Assembly (NCBI GenBank): GCA_003956705.1
Contig: QZCP01000137.1
Span: forward strand, 1 to 64,000
Length of the DNA stretch: 64,000 nt
DNA from: Brevipalpus yothersi
Lineage: Eukaryota; Arthropoda; Arachnida; Trombidiformes; Tenuipalpidae
Direction: 5' to 3'
Shown: in pieces, positions 51,718-64,000 of the stretch
How positions within the stretch are numbered: the first letter of the stretch is position 1
How the letters are laid out: every line of letters begins with the position of its first letter
Notes under the pieces: model-generated
Told to the model about the DNA's origin: nothing
What the model saw: only the letters and a program-made list of their open reading frames with translations
Database searches by the model: none
Program-made: the position numbers and the translations under genes

Positions 51718-53368
51718 TCATTTAGATTCTGTGTCTGTTGATCCATTATTGCTGACAGTACTAATGCGTTCAGTTCCTTTATGATCATGTTTAGAATGAT
51801 CCATGGCCATAGTTGATGGTATTTTTGTGGATGAATGTTCTTCTTTACCTGTCTTTCCATGAGTTACTGATGTGTGTTTGTTATACCAGCCAGTTATATC
51901 AATAGTAGAACTTTTAGAAACAAAATGCTCAGTACTCTTGGTAGACATATCAGAACTATTAGAAGTTGGCTTAGTGTGAGCTTGTCGAAAAGCATCGATT
52001 GTCCCAGTATTACCGACAAACTTATGAACGCTTCCATAAGATTTATCATTTTTCACCATACTCGATTCGATGTCGACGTAAGGTTTTTCATTTTTCTCAT
52101 ACATGTATTTAGTAAATCCAGGTAATCCAGTAGATCCCATTGGTTCCAGAGAGGCATGGGAATCAAATTTTTGAGGAGACATTCCATACTTGTAGCTGTT
52201 CCCGCTTGACTTCGGAAACTCAGTAGGATAAACTGATTCTGTACCATATTCATTCATAGGACCATTTTTGGGTGCATCAAATTTAGGGTTAGAATCTCCA
52301 TTCTTAGTATCTGGAATTGGTATTGGAAGAGAAGATTCCGGTGTAGTAGCCTGGGCCTCCTCACCTTGATAAAATGGTCCCTGTTCGACTACACTACGAT
52401 CTGGTATAGGAAGTTCAGGTCCTGATGAGAATCTTGTCATCATTTTTCCAGGTGTGGGTCGACCGACTTGATAATTTGATGGCTGATTGGTGAAAGCTGA
52501 TCCAAAGTGTGGCTGATTGCTCAGACTTTGTCCAAAATGTGGTTGATTCAGTGCACCTTGTCCCGGATGATGATTGGTTTGAGCTTGAGGGGGTTGATTG
52601 TTGAGACCGGGCCCAAGATGTAGTTGATTGCTGTGAGGTTGTCCGAGTGGGGCTTGATTACTTAGACCTGATCCAGCATGTGGCTGATTGCCGTGAGCTT
52701 GTCCGAAATGTTGTTGATTGCCATGAGCTTGTCCGAAATGTTGTTGATTGCTGTGACCCTGCCCGGAAAGAGGTTGATTGTTGAGACTTTGTCCAGAATG
52801 AGGTTGGTTGCTGTGGGATTGTCCAAGAGGGGCTTGATTACTTAGACCTGATCCAAGATGTGGCTGATTGCCGTGAGCTTGTCCGAAAGGAGGTTGATTG
52901 TTGAAACTTTGTCCAGAATGAGGTTGGTTGCTGTGGGATTGTCCAAGTGGAGCTTGATTGCTGGGATTTTGTCCGAGAGGGAGTTGATTGTTGGGGCTTT
53001 GTCCGAGAGAGGGTTGAGCATTGACACCCTGACCGAAATGTTGCTGATTGCTGTGAGGTTGTCCGAGAGGAAGTTGATTGTTGAGACCCTGGCCGAAATG
53101 GGGCTGATTAGTGTAAGATTGTCCTAGAGGAGGTGGATTGTTCAGATATTGGTGTACAGGATGTGGTTGATTATGGCCCGCAGAGCCCGAAATGGGTATC
53201 AGTTGTGGTGAACGTCCATCGTTTTCCTTGGAGGAACCTGATATACTCATTTGTTCTATTGGAAATTTATTTCCATTTAAATCAATCATATTGAGCTTCA
53301 AGTGTATTGCTTGACTTACCAACACAATGAGCGAAGCATATAATGATAAGAACACGAGTTATATCCAT
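51718..53368 (-). CDS. Secreted Asn/Gln/His-rich decapeptide-repeat protein
   Basis: Exons 53320-53368 and 51718-53237 join in phase 1 across an 82-base intron (GTAAGT to ATATCAG) into 522 residues. Exon 1 gives the signal peptide MDITRVLIIICFAHCV. Without this splice the frame would have only a GTG start. From about residue 40 to 250 run some twenty 10-residue repeats of consensus NQPHFGQxxS, varying at the hydrophobic positions. A non-repetitive Ser/Thr/Lys-rich region follows. There are no cysteines in the repeats. Low-complexity secreted repeat proteins of this kind occur in cuticle, eggshell, silk and salivary cement, but nothing here decides between them. Confidence 0.75.
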
Positions 53369-54685
53369 ATAATATTGACATGGGTGATGAGAGAAAGACT
53401 TCTCAGTATGATTCAGTATCGATGGTAAGGTGGACGCTGAATATACATATTCGTTGAAGATTAAGAATTCAAAATATCACATCGCCTATGTACATAGAAT
53501 AAATTTCGAAAAGGAAAAGCCATTAGTCCTGTTTTCAAGGAGAATCTGAGCAATTATGATTGACTCCGTTATAAAGGTTGACATGCTAATTCGATACTTC
53601 ATTGGAAGTAAGAAGAAACTGTGAGTATGCCTTAATACACTTGAGAAAACAGCTTTAATTAGAGAAAACATCACTTTTTCGTTTCATTTACTCATATTTT
53701 CTGTAGCAAAAAGCTCAGAAATGAACAAAGTGGAAGCTAAATTAGCACAGCTCTAGCTCTGAAATTGAATATCGTCCTTTAATTTTTTTCATTTCCCGGA
53801 TCAAGTCAAGCTATCATGATAATTGGTTGAACTGACCGATAGTTTCCAGTTTTTACTGAGTTTTACAATTATCTACCGTGATTTGAGACCAAAGATTGGC
53901 TGAAATTTTGAGTTTTTCTGATAAAAGTAAATGCTTATCAAGTCCTGGCTACGGTCGATTGCTTTGTTGATTGATCCTATGAATTTTAGAGTGTGATGGC
54001 CAGTAGTGACCATGCTATAGACACTTGATCAGAGAACTTTTCTTGCTTTCAGCCTTGAAAAGTGATTGATTATTGGCACGAAACAATAGATCAATCTTTC
54101 GAACACTTTCGAAAATCTCCACTTTACAATGACTTGAGACCTTCATGGCCATCAATTCCGATCGCTTCTAAAAATCAGCACATATGGTGAGCAAATTAGC
54201 TGATGATGCCACCGGTTATACAACTAGTGATCATTCTACATAATTCTTGCGCCCCCTCGAAGCTCAACTCTTGATGATTTTTTCAGGATCGTTGATTACA
54301 AGGCTGATATTCGGGAAAATATGAACGAAGCTCATCGTTCCATCTCGGAGACATTGCAAAAGTTTTCGAATATGATCAAAAAAGCTTGAACCAATCAGAG
54401 AGCTCTCTGTTCATAACTAATCTCTTTCTTACATTGAGTGGGTATTATATTCCGTGAGAAACTTTGAAGTTTCAATTGAGCCAATTTCAACAAAACATTA
54501 TCGTGGTAAAAAGGTTAAACTCAGGGTAATGGACTACATGAAACGAAATTTACGAATATCCACAAATCGAGAATTGAGATTGAAATCGAATAAAAAATCT
54601 TATAACGATAAAAACTTTCTTATTAGAGTAGAAAATTGCTAAATTACATGATCGTCCCACCCGCTGATCGATGCATGTGAAAGAT
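53369..54685. other. Intergenic, nothing recognised
   Basis: 5' flank of the repeat-protein gene and 3' flank of the carrier gene. No coding region is supported. Confidence 0.6.
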
Positions 54686-56174
54686 TTACAATTTCTGCAT
54701 CTTCTTTGAGCTCTTGAGAATGTTGAACACGAAGCCGGTGATCTTTTCATAGCAAAAGAACATTAGAGCAGTTGCGAGAACAGTTTGAAGCAATTTGGCT
54801 TCCATTCCTTTGTACAAACTTTTCGGTCCATCTTTCTCAATCATCATCTGGATGATTTGGATCATATTCTTGTTCTTACAATCGTTGCTTCCATACTGTT
54901 GAAGATAATAAGGGAAAGCATTCGAATTAGAGACGAATAAACTTGAGCGACAATATGTGTTTGATTCCAAAGGATTGAACAGAAAGTCTTGCAATGGTCA
55001 GAAAACTTACTCTCAATTTTGATTGAACTGTTTGAAGTGGATATGTCAAAACAGTACTGATACTTTTTGATATTGCTCCCAGCAATAGTGCAGTAGATCC
55101 TTTGACTTTGTCAGTATTTTGCCATCTCTGAACTCTTCGTTTGAGCATTTCGTATATCATAAATTGAATTGCAGGATTTGTGACTAATACAAGTGAGGGA
55201 AGGGCTCCAGCCCATAATGCACCGACACCTTCAGTTTTAGCAATTTCATTTACACCATGGAATATACTTCTGTATCGACGACAATTTCGTTGATTCTCTT
55301 CGTTTTTCTTTGCCTATTTTGAAAGTGGGAAAAGGGAAGAAAATGCATTTTAGACAACACCTTAACAATAACAATACGATTGGAAATTTGTCCAAATAGA
55401 ACGACATGATAGTGAGCTTGATGAGTATGAGAGAAGAAAATGCCTAGTCATTGAGAATTGATGATGCTAGCATGCGAAGCAGGTGATCCATCAGTGGCAT
55501 GATAAATCGCTGAGAGATCAATTGATATCTAATGGTGGAAGATGATGGTGAATGTTGAGATGTATGGTGCTGGGAAAAGGTGGTAATTGAAGTATGAAGT
55601 ATAGCGATTCGTTTTTCTGAGAATGATACACATGTTGATTATCATACCTTGGCGCCTTGCATTTTCATTCGCATATTGACAACCCATAATGGGGTTGTCA
55701 ACAGTACATTGACAGCACCGGCAATTGAGCCAAGTACAAGATCACGAGCTGCAGAATGTGAACCTTTCTGGGCGAAAACAGATCTTAATCCATGGAATGA
55801 ATAAAAATACACAAAATTTGATGCACATAAACTGATCAACACAGGCTCCAATCCCATATACAAGCCATCTCTGTGGAAGGAAGAAGAGTTGCGATAAGTT
55901 TATTGACTTGTTAATAATTTGCAATTTTATCAACAAACAGTATCATTTACACAATTACTCACATTCCTTCTTTATCGAGTATGTCTTTGATGACCGAAAA
56001 AGTTCCTTTATTAACTTTCTTATAAGATTCATCCACTTGCAATCGAGATCTCACAGTGTCCAGAGGATAGAATATTGTCATCGCTGTTACTCCACCGGCT
56101 GATCCCGAAATAGCATGAACTAAGGTGTCATAGGTGAACAGATTATCCCAACTTGTAACCGAAGCTTTAACCAT
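54686..56174 (-). CDS. SLC25A17: Peroxisomal membrane carrier PMP34-like
   Basis: Four exons (55963-56174, 55648-55870, 55011-55313, 54686-54895) give 315 residues, close to the 307 of human SLC25A17. The three carrier signatures are present: PLDTVRSRLQ (37-46), PLWVVNMRMK (131-140) and PLQTVQSKLR (237-246). LCASNFVYFYSFHGLR closely resembles the PMP34 segment LCCSNFVYFYTFNSLK. In the known family this protein exchanges CoA, FAD and NAD+ and related nucleotides across the peroxisomal membrane. ATG 56174 is chosen because it aligns with the family N-terminus; upstream in-frame sequence looks like 5' UTR. All splice sites are GT/AG with short to medium introns. Confidence 0.9.
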
Positions 56175-57778
56175 TTTGACTATCAGTAAATCAGGTATCA
56201 GCAAACAAGGAAAAAAATGGGTAACAATTTTTCTCGAATGGCTCCTTATTTCACTCCTCCAATCTGGACAAGCTGTTCCAGAATAAGGTGGGTTAAAATT
56301 TTTTTTTCTCTTCTTTCTATCTGGTAGATTGATAGTAGTGGTGGTTAGCACACTGAATGTAGATGAGGATCAAAGATATATAAAGTTGATTGTGAGTGTA
56401 TGTGTGTGTGTGAGTATGGAACAGATATTATTTCAAGCCCTCAGGCTAGATGCCGAAATGAATGAATTAACAACAACAACAACAACAACAGTAACAGTAA
56501 GGCAGATAGAAAGTAATGAAATGATATATTCACGATACACTCTCAACACAATCTAATGAGTGAGAAAGTTCATTATCATTCGAATTTGAGTGGATATACT
56601 TTCACTGTAAACACACTGAATTGTGGAAAAATTTTTCCTGGTTAAGCAGCACAAGTTATACACACATACACATACGATCATGAAGAGTGAGTGAAAAACA
56701 CATCAACCGACAGGCAAAATGAAGACCGATGAAGCTGGTGAAGCTGACAAGTTTGGCTTCTCAACTTGTATCATTTTATCTTTTCTCTCATGAATTCAAG
56801 TTCAGAACAGGAAAGATGATCGGAAATTCTTATACGTGGACCAGACAGTAGCAATATTTTACCTAAATTCACTTTTGAATAGCCGTTCGATCAATATTAT
56901 CTCCTCATATTTTGAGTGATTGATGAATATGCTTGTAAAAATGTCAATTTTTACACATAATAAATGTTTTCACTAATAAAATGCAATAAAATTGACTATG
57001 ATGGTACCTTATTGCTCCAATTTGAGAGATTTAGAAGTTTTGTGACATTTTAAAGGCATCAGATGAGATTTGAAAAAGTATTTGGGAAGAATCTTCAGCA
57101 ACTATGATGAGCTGAGGGAATTGGGAAAAAAATTAAAATTAAATTAAAAATTCGAGTAATTCTCTTGATTTCAAGTTGCATGATCATATGAATTTGTTAA
57201 CTTATTGAAAAAATTTTTCCACATGAAGAGAGATCTACATTGCTCGATATGTCAAGCATCAAATATCATCCTTCGATATAATAACATCATCTAATTTACT
57301 AGCGAGTATTGAATTAATTTCCATTTCGTTCCATAAGTTTCCGATTCCGTCAGAATGCATTCTTCTTGAACCAGGAAGAGGCAATTTCAACCTTCTTTAT
57401 GACTCATATCTTGCATTCATGGTTGCCTGTGTCCGGCACAATTTGTATCTCAACTTTCATTCAGTAAAGAAATAATAAATATACTCAAAGTCAACATCCT
57501 TTCATCTCCTTGGTGTATATCTCATAAAAAACCTAGACAACTCATCAAAACGACCGTATCCATAAGAGAAAAGATTGATTCACCATCTTTCTCCGTTTGA
57601 GAAACGCGTGCAATCCACAAGCGGTGAACAATCAATATCCAGGTAACCATCACCATCAGAGACGACAGATTCCATCAGGTAAATGTGATGGTGGGGAATT
57701 GAAATCAAACTGTCAAAATTAACACATTTACATTTACATTTTTTTTCGTAAGAATTTTCTGAGAATAAGTGAACATCA
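56175..57778. other. Divergent intergenic region
   Basis: Between the PMP34-like gene (minus) and the exon at 57779 (plus). It holds a short (CAA)n run near 56470. No gene is seen. Confidence 0.55.
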
Positions 57779-57974
57779 ATGTCTGCCTATTCGGACGACA
57801 ATGGTGTTACCATTTTTCGTAAACTTGTTGGACACCGTAAAGTCAGTGTTGATGATGACTGTGATGATGATCCAGCCAAAGAGAGATTATTATCAAATTC
57901 AACAGGAATCGATTCTCAAACCCGGATAGATGGAGAGCAAGCTAATGAACAATCAGATGACACTCATTCCTTGT
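57779..57974 (+). CDS. Candidate upstream coding exon, possibly of the syntaxin gene
   Basis: Opens with ATG (MSAYSDDNGVTIFRKLVGHR), is acidic and Ser/Asp-rich, and ends at a good donor T|GTGAGTATT. Spliced in phase 1 to the AG at 59168-59169 it continues in frame into the syntaxin reading frame, giving a 428-residue protein with an extra N-terminal extension. The frame upstream of the syntaxin ATG is open exactly back to that AG. An alternative acceptor near 58305 gives only about 40 more codons before a stop. The exon could also belong to another transcript. No domain is recognised. Confidence 0.4.
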
Positions 57975-59169
57975 GTGAGTATTACAATGCTTTTGAATTC
58001 CAGATGAACCTTATTATTATCATTTCTCATTCGCTCATTATTATATGTGTACAAATTATGTATGTGTGTGTGTATGCTCATTGATTAGATTTACAAGTCA
58101 GCTGTATCATGAGGAAAAAAACAATAGATGAAGGACATGAAAAATTGTGTTTTTTTTCTCTCCCAGATTCACTAGTACCCACATAGATAATTATTATTTG
58201 ATATCAAGCTTGTCCCCGAAGTAGCATCATTATCATACTGTTTATTTTCATTCACAATCAGTGTTCGTTGAACATTGTCTCTCTCTCTCTTCCTCACCTA
58301 CTCTAGACAATGTATATTATTGTTTTATTCTCGGAATTCGAATATACATCAAAAAAATTTTGATCCAATTCACACAGTCAATTCAAATGATAATCACCAT
58401 CACACATGCAGCATTGTCTACAAGATAGCAGGAAATCTTAGCTCAAATCAAATTAGAGGAAAGAAGGAGGTGCAAAAAAGAAATAATTTTTCTCAATTAA
58501 AAAACTCCTAAACCTGTGAACCGAGTAGACGAAAATTATTATCTCAAAAAATAACCTTATTCAACGTTCAATCTTGCCTCAAGTGAGGCGTTACTACCAA
58601 ACGTTGGCAACGTAGATCGCATCATCACACCGGAACCGAAAGTGTATAGTTGGGAAAATCAGCCCTCTCCATCTTCCTCTCTTCCGTTCCTTGTGACTAA
58701 ATTTTCACATCTAAAATCTTAGTATCACAATCAATTTATCCACACACACATATCTTCAATTCTCATCTGATCATTAAACTGATTGTATAATGAATTAAGC
58801 AATTGAAGTTGAAAAATTGTCATAAGTTTTAACAACGTTTAACAGCATCGAAAATTGAGACCCATCAGCAGCGCCTCCAAGCGTCAAGGCAAATGTTTTT
58901 ACTTTTTTTTTGCTGCTTTTGCTTTGAAAAGCAAAAACATTCTCATCATAAAATGTGATATTTAAAAATATTGGTGTTAGTTATAATTAATTAATTATTC
59001 ATCTTTTTCTTTTCCTTTCTTTTCTCCTTATTGTCTTTATTTAATTGATCATCGCATCATCATCTCCATTCGCACCATTGCTCCGTATTGCTTCGTAACA
59101 CTGTGATACTGTGTTTGTGGGTCCATTTTTTCCGATAATAATAATAATAATAATAATAATATTAATCAG
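57975..59169. other. Intron or intergenic sequence before syntaxin
   Basis: Includes short CT and AT runs and an (ATA)n run at about 59137-59163 just before the possible acceptor. Nothing else is seen. Confidence 0.5.
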
Positions 59170-59300
59170 TGCCTACAAGTAGTGTTACTCATCAACATCA
59201 TTCCCATTATAATAGTTATATTAATTCATCATCAGTTCCTTCATCATCCACCTACTTTTGTACCACCTTAAATTGTTCATCATTACCATTATCATCATCA

Positions 59301-60260
59301 ATGGTTAGAGATCGTACGGCAGCTTTACGGGCTGCCAGTGGAACCAGTGGACGTGATGATGTGACCAATAATAGTGGTGGTGGTGGTAATACTGGTCGTA
59401 ATACTGGTGGTGGTGGTGATAAGAGTGAATTTAATCAAGATGGTCAAGTGATGATACCGATGCAAGAGAGGCCACGAAGTATGGAATCATTTTATAATGA
59501 AGTATCACAAGTTCAAGAATCATTGGACACACTACAATCGTACATTGATGGTATGAGAAAATTGGCCTCATCGGTTGTGTCCGCACTGAATGATGGTAAA
59601 GAGATAGAGAAAAGTTTCGAAGATCTTACCATGAAAATACAGAGGACAGCGGAAAGGATACGAGAAAAATTAGGAATGATGAAACATAAAATTGATAATA
59701 CAAGTGAATCATCTAAAATGACTGCTGAATTTCGTATCAAAGAAACTCAACATACTTCTTTACAACGAAGATTTGCTGACATGATGTATATGTTTTATCA
59801 ATTGCAAACCGAGTATCGTGAAAGGTGTAAAAAAGTTCTTAGAGATCAATTAGAAGTTATGGGTCGTGTAACATCTGACGATGAAATTGAGAAAATATTG
59901 GAAACAAAAGATCCTGCACTGTTTACGGAACAAATTTTAGGTCAAACTCAAGTGGCCAGACAACAGTTAGCCGATATTCAAGCGAGACATCAACAATTTA
60001 TTAATTTGGAAAAAAGTATTCGAGAATTGAGAGATCTATTTTTTGATGTCCACATGCTGGTCCAAGAGCAAGGTGAATTGGTTGATCGTATTGAAACTCA
60101 AGTAGGAAAGACAAAAGATTTCGTCCAGAAAGCCAATGAAGAGACTGGTAAAGCGTTGATATATCAACAGAAAGCTCGTCGAAAGAAAACCATGATAATC
60201 ATATGTTTGGCAGTCATCGCTCTTGTGACTGTGGGTGCGATAGTTCTTTCCATTCGTTGA
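59301..60260 (+). CDS. Plasma-membrane syntaxin (Qa-SNARE, syntaxin 1/4 type)
   Basis: 319 residues from ATG 59301 (MVRDRTAALRAA), in one exon. A Gly-rich N-terminal stretch is followed by a Habc three-helix region (about 60-180; RRFADMMYMFYQLQTEYRERCK), a SNARE helix (about 224-286; SIRELRDLFFDVHMLVQEQG, with Gln at the ionic layer), the basic KARRKK linker and a C-terminal transmembrane anchor (about 297-318). This is the standard layout of syntaxins that drive vesicle fusion at the plasma membrane with SNAP-25-type and VAMP partners. The MVRDR start, rather than MKDR, suggests the syntaxin-4 branch, but 1A cannot be excluded. The reading frame is open further upstream, see the exon at 57779. 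Confidence 0.9.
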   Translation: MVRDRTAALRAASGTSGRDDVTNNSGGGGNTGRNTGGGGDKSEFNQDGQVMIPMQERPRSMESFYNEVSQVQESLDTLQSYIDGMRKLASSVVSALNDGKEIEKSFEDLTMKIQRTAERIREKLGMMKHKIDNTSESSKMTAEFRIKETQHTSLQRRFADMMYMFYQLQTEYRERCKKVLRDQLEVMGRVTSDDEIEKILETKDPALFTEQILGQTQVARQQLADIQARHQQFINLEKSIRELRDLFFDVHMLVQEQGELVDRIETQVGKTKDFVQKANEETGKALIYQQKARRKKTMIIICLAVIALVTVGAIVLSIR

Positions 60261-61103
60261 TCCCTATCTTCTATTCTCCCACCTTGATGATGATTTCATT
60301 TTTTTTGAACATGTCAACTATTGACTCCCACCAAACAATTGAAGCTCATACAAAAGCATGTTACAACAGAACTAGTTTTCCGTTGAGTCCTAAAAAAATA
60401 ATTTTTAATACAAAAGGTCTATACTTACATAGAACCAATTTTTCTAGTGATTTATTGCCACTTCATCGAACTTCCTCTTACTACTATAATTATATTCATA
60501 CTTATAATCTTTGAATTGCACCTCAAATCAACATTGTATACTATTTCTCCAAGATAATACGGACCGAGATTCGAATTCTTCTCTCTTTCATTTTCTCTCT
60601 CTTTCTTCATCAGATCATTTGTAGAAATCTTACACTAGCTAAAAGTATCCCCAAGAAAGTGTGGATGAAGAGGTTGAATGAACGTGTGGGATGAGAAGCT
60701 CTTAATTACCTGAGTTTGGGTACATTTTTAAACAAAAAATTTAAGGCACGGCCCATCTTCCAAATTCTCCTTCTCAACTGAGCCATCTGTACAGCAAAGC
60801 TGTTAATACGTTCAACCATGTAATAGTCTCACCTATCAGAGGGTCTTTAGAGAAAGGGAGAGTCTTGTAGAACTATTTGTTGAGGGCTAAAATTTTCTTG
60901 GGTCAATAAAATAGCCACGCGAACACATGCAATAAAAACATTCCGAGATGACTTTCGCAACAGGAAAAAAATGTCGATATTTTGTCGATTCAACTTAAAT
61001 ATTAACAACCAATATCTGTACATTTCTGATATAGAAGGACCAGAGGTAATTAAATTACAATTGAGCCTCATTTAAAACACATTCGCCGGAGGGAAATAAT
61101 TCC
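60261..61103. other. Convergent intergenic region
   Basis: 3' ends of syntaxin (plus) and NDUFV1 (minus). Nothing else is seen. Confidence 0.6.
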
Positions 61104-62922
61104 TTAGGCTTTAGATGCTTCTCGGGCTTTTTCTTGTTCCAAACTTTTGTATTCAGCTAATCTGGCTTCAACTTCAGGTCGGAAATGTCTTATGAGTCCC
61201 TACAAAGAGAATAATATTACCGATGAGAGTGATTCAGTTCCATAATCAATGAGGTATATAAGAATCTTACCTGGACAGGCCAAGCGGCACCGTCAGCAAG
61301 AGCACAGATGGTATGTCCTTCAATCTGCTTGCTTAATTCCCAGAGCATATCAATCTCTTGCTTTTGAGCATCACCATCGACGAAACGCCACATAATCTTG
61401 TTCATCCATCCTACACCTTCACGACATGGTGTACACTGAATAGTGATAGGCGAAAAAAATTGATAAGTTTACAAAAATTCGAGAATCTTTTCCTCTCTCA
61501 TTTGGTTACGGGAACTTACCTGTCCACAACTTTCATGTTTGTAGAACATGAGTAAGCGTGCGATCGCTTTTATTATGTCAGTTTGCTTATTCATCACAAT
61601 TATTGCGGCGGTTCCCAGACCTGATTGAGCAGCAACCAGGGAATCAAAGTCCATTAGAACTTCATCACAAATTTTTTTCGGTAAAACTGGTGTCGATGAG
61701 CCGCCTGGAATTATGCCCATCAAATTATCCCAACCACCGATGACTCCACCAGCGTGACGTTCAATCAGTTCTTTGAGAGGTATGGACATCTCTTCTTCAA
61801 CGGTACATGGATTGACAACATGACCAGAAATGTTGAACAATTTGGTGCCCGTGTTGCGTGGTCTTCCTAGATTGGAAAACCATTCACCACCTCGGCGACA
61901 TATTGTCGGAGCAACCGCGACTGTTTCCACATTTGACACTGTTGTGGGACAACCGAAAACTCCAACATCAGCTGGAAAAGGTGGCTTGAGACGAGGTTTT
62001 CCCTGTTTTCCTTCGATTGATTCGATGAGAGCAGTTTCCTCACCACATATATATGCACCCATTCCACGATGAATGTACACATCGAAATCATATCCTGAAC
62101 CACAAGCATTTTTACCAATCAGACCAGCTTTGTAGGCCTCATCGATTGCCTGTTGTACTCTCAATGTTTCATTGTAAAATTCACCTCGAATGTAAATATA
62201 TGCAGCACATGCACCCATAGCTGATCCTGCCACAAGACAACCTTCCACCAGCTTATGGGGATCATGTCTCATAATTTCACGATCTTTACAGGTACCGGGT
62301 TCACCTTCATCAGCATTGACCACCAAATATTTGGGTCTACCTCCTGATGGCTTATTCATGAAACTCCATTTCATACCAGTGGGAAAGCCAGCACCACCAC
62401 GTCCTCGGAGACCAGATTTTTTGATCTCTTCGATAATCCATTGGCTACCTTTTTCGACGATCTCTTTCGTCTTGTACCAATCACCCTGTAATTGCAATAA
62501 TTTATTAAATCAAATGAACAACCGAGAGGAAGTTTAGTCATTAGCTTGCATTGAATGAGCGAATACAAGCAGCGCTCAATACATACCCTACTTTGTGCAC
62601 CTTTGAGTTTCCAATCATGTTTACCATACAGGTTGGTAAAAATTCTATCCTCATCACTCAACGGTCCACATTTGCTCTGTATCATGAAATATTATGCATC
62701 AGTCAACAATCATCATCGATCTGTCCACTGTAACATGGGTACAAGTGCACCTACCTTGGTTGTTGGTGTGCTGGTTGCGCTTGAAAACAATCTCACAACA
62801 TTACCATTTTGCAATGGATTCAAACCTAATCAAGATAGAAGAACATTATAAAATAAGCTCAACTAGACACTTATCACCTTACCTTTGGCATTTTTCAATG
62901 AATTTAATGATCGCAAAGCCAT
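61104..62922 (-). CDS. NDUFV1: Complex I 51 kDa flavoprotein subunit
   Basis: Six exons (62883-62922, 62755-62825, 62587-62676, 61520-62485, 61271-61435, 61104-61199) give 475 residues, compared with 464 in human. The N-terminus (MALRSLNSLKNAKG) looks like a mitochondrial targeting peptide. The FMN/NADH-binding region GRGGAGFPTGMKW, the motif ADEGEPGTCKDREI and the acidic YICGEETALIES segment are intact. The N3 [4Fe-4S] cysteines are present as ESCGQCTPCREG with the later Cys in HTICALADG. The CGQ|CTPC motif is split by an intron. The protein accepts electrons from NADH in the matrix arm of respiratory complex I. All exon joins are in phase with GT/AG sites. Confidence 0.96.
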
Positions 62923-64000
62923 ACTGTTGACCATCAAAAGATCAAAAGAAGTTCCAAACAATATTCAAATTGAATAAGCAAAACAAAACAGAACATTTCA
63001 ATTCTGAATATCGAGCTGCTCACAGATGGCGACTTTTTGGTGGAAACTTTCGCAATCGAAAAGTTCACAATTTCGAACTGTATTCTGAACTATTCTGAAC
63101 AATTCTAAGTCACTCTTCTATGTTCCGAATTTTTTTTGAAGATCTACATTCGATGTAAGAGGTTGGAGAGATAGGAGTGATAATGAATTTCTTCGAGCAT
63201 TCATCATGCTGTTTTTTGGAGATTCCATTTTCATCTTCTTTTTCGATGAGCTTGGGCCAAAAAAACTGCGTTCAGGAAACGGATGAGGAACTGTGTTTAT
63301 TCAATAAATCTCCATGAACTGATGAGATGAGTAAGGTTTTAGTAGACCAAAAATTTTGGATCCCAAAGAGGTGAAAGTCGATCAGTATGGAGTGAATGAG
63401 CAGACGGGAGAGATGCTAATTAAAGATAATCCATGGGCCATTGAATGAGCTATCAATGCTGGGGAACACAGCTAGCTCTGCTGGGGAATCTAGTTCTATG
63501 CACATAGGAACAGTTTATTGGAATCTAATCACAAATGCCTACAGGGAAAGAGCTCATTCAAGCATTCATTGGATATCCCTTAAAATGGAGACTTTCTCTT
63601 TCCTATTCCATATTCTTCTCCTTCCCACCCATTAATGCACTTTTACATTGACTTTATTCAAAACAATCATCTTCACGTGTTTCCACATTGATTGAAGATC
63701 AGATAGCTGAGAATGTGAAATGAGCCACAAGCCATTTAGTTTATCCTTCGAGAGCAAATAAAATAACTCGATTGATACTATTTATTAACACTGGCGAAGT
63801 CATTCTGTGGACAAGGTCAACGCGAGCTGAGAGAAGATATCACGGATTTTGTGATAAAGAAGGAAAGTTTTTCTGCAAACGAATGCATTTCTTCTATTCA
63901 ATTGAGGTAAAGAGAGCTTAAAAGAGATTCCAATAATCCAGATAGCATGAAGCAGAATCATCTGGTAGATTGAATGCATCCGAAGGGTTGATAAGATTGA
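62923..64000. other. Right-edge intergenic sequence
   Basis: 5' flank of NDUFV1. No gene, repeat or RNA is recognised up to the window end. Confidence 0.6.

Overview
The window looks like a piece of an arthropod nuclear genome, most probably a mite. It is AT-rich, with many short introns (about 57-156 bp; a few longer), abundant (GA)n/(CT)n microsatellites, an intronless ABC half-transporter that resembles the arthropod-specific ABCH subfamily, and a lipophorin-receptor-like LDL receptor. The species assignment is inference; the eukaryotic gene structure is read directly.

Layout. 0-14.4 kb: three tandem minus-strand genes (A1-A3) for single-pass membrane proteins with a PSI-like (plexin/semaphorin/integrin) cysteine module. 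Each is paired head-to-head with a plus-strand F-box gene; only the rightmost F-box copy is intact, the other two are relics. A young, apparently intact Ty1/copia LTR retrotransposon (2695-7160) sits in the shared upstream region of A1. 14.4-25 kb: a small two-exon secreted protein gene, then about 9 kb of non-coding sequence with microsatellites and a 250-base assembly gap. 25-28.8 kb: a seven-exon lipophorin/VLDL-receptor-like gene. 30.4-44.1 kb: four more members of the PSI-like receptor family, a divergent one (C) and three tandem copies (B1-B3), with decayed fragments of a further member and of the neighbouring ABC transporter in every repeat unit. 45.3-47.9 kb: the intact ABC transporter from which those fragments derive. 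51.7-53.4 kb: a secreted protein made of about twenty 10-residue Asn/Gln/His repeats. 54.7-56.2 kb: a PMP34-type (SLC25A17) carrier. 57.8-60.3 kb: a plasma-membrane syntaxin, possibly with an upstream exon. 61.1-62.9 kb: NDUFV1 of complex I. The last kilobase shows no gene.

The most interesting content is the seven-member receptor array. All seven genes share an N-terminal cysteine module, a phase-2 intron at about residue 206-214, a region that may be a degenerate Sema/propeller fold, a PSI-like motif C-x5-C-x2-C-x10-C-x-W-x4-C, an IPT-like segment, one transmembrane helix and a short tail without a plexin RasGAP domain. The A and B clusters grew by separate tandem duplications whose breakpoints can be read: A units carry F-box fragments, B units carry ABC-transporter 3' ends. 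In the B copies one cysteine-bounded loop is strongly divergent between otherwise nearly identical neighbours, a pattern expected of a recognition or self/non-self receptor family, although no function can be proved from sequence. Exon joins below were checked for GT/AG ends and reading-frame continuity by hand.
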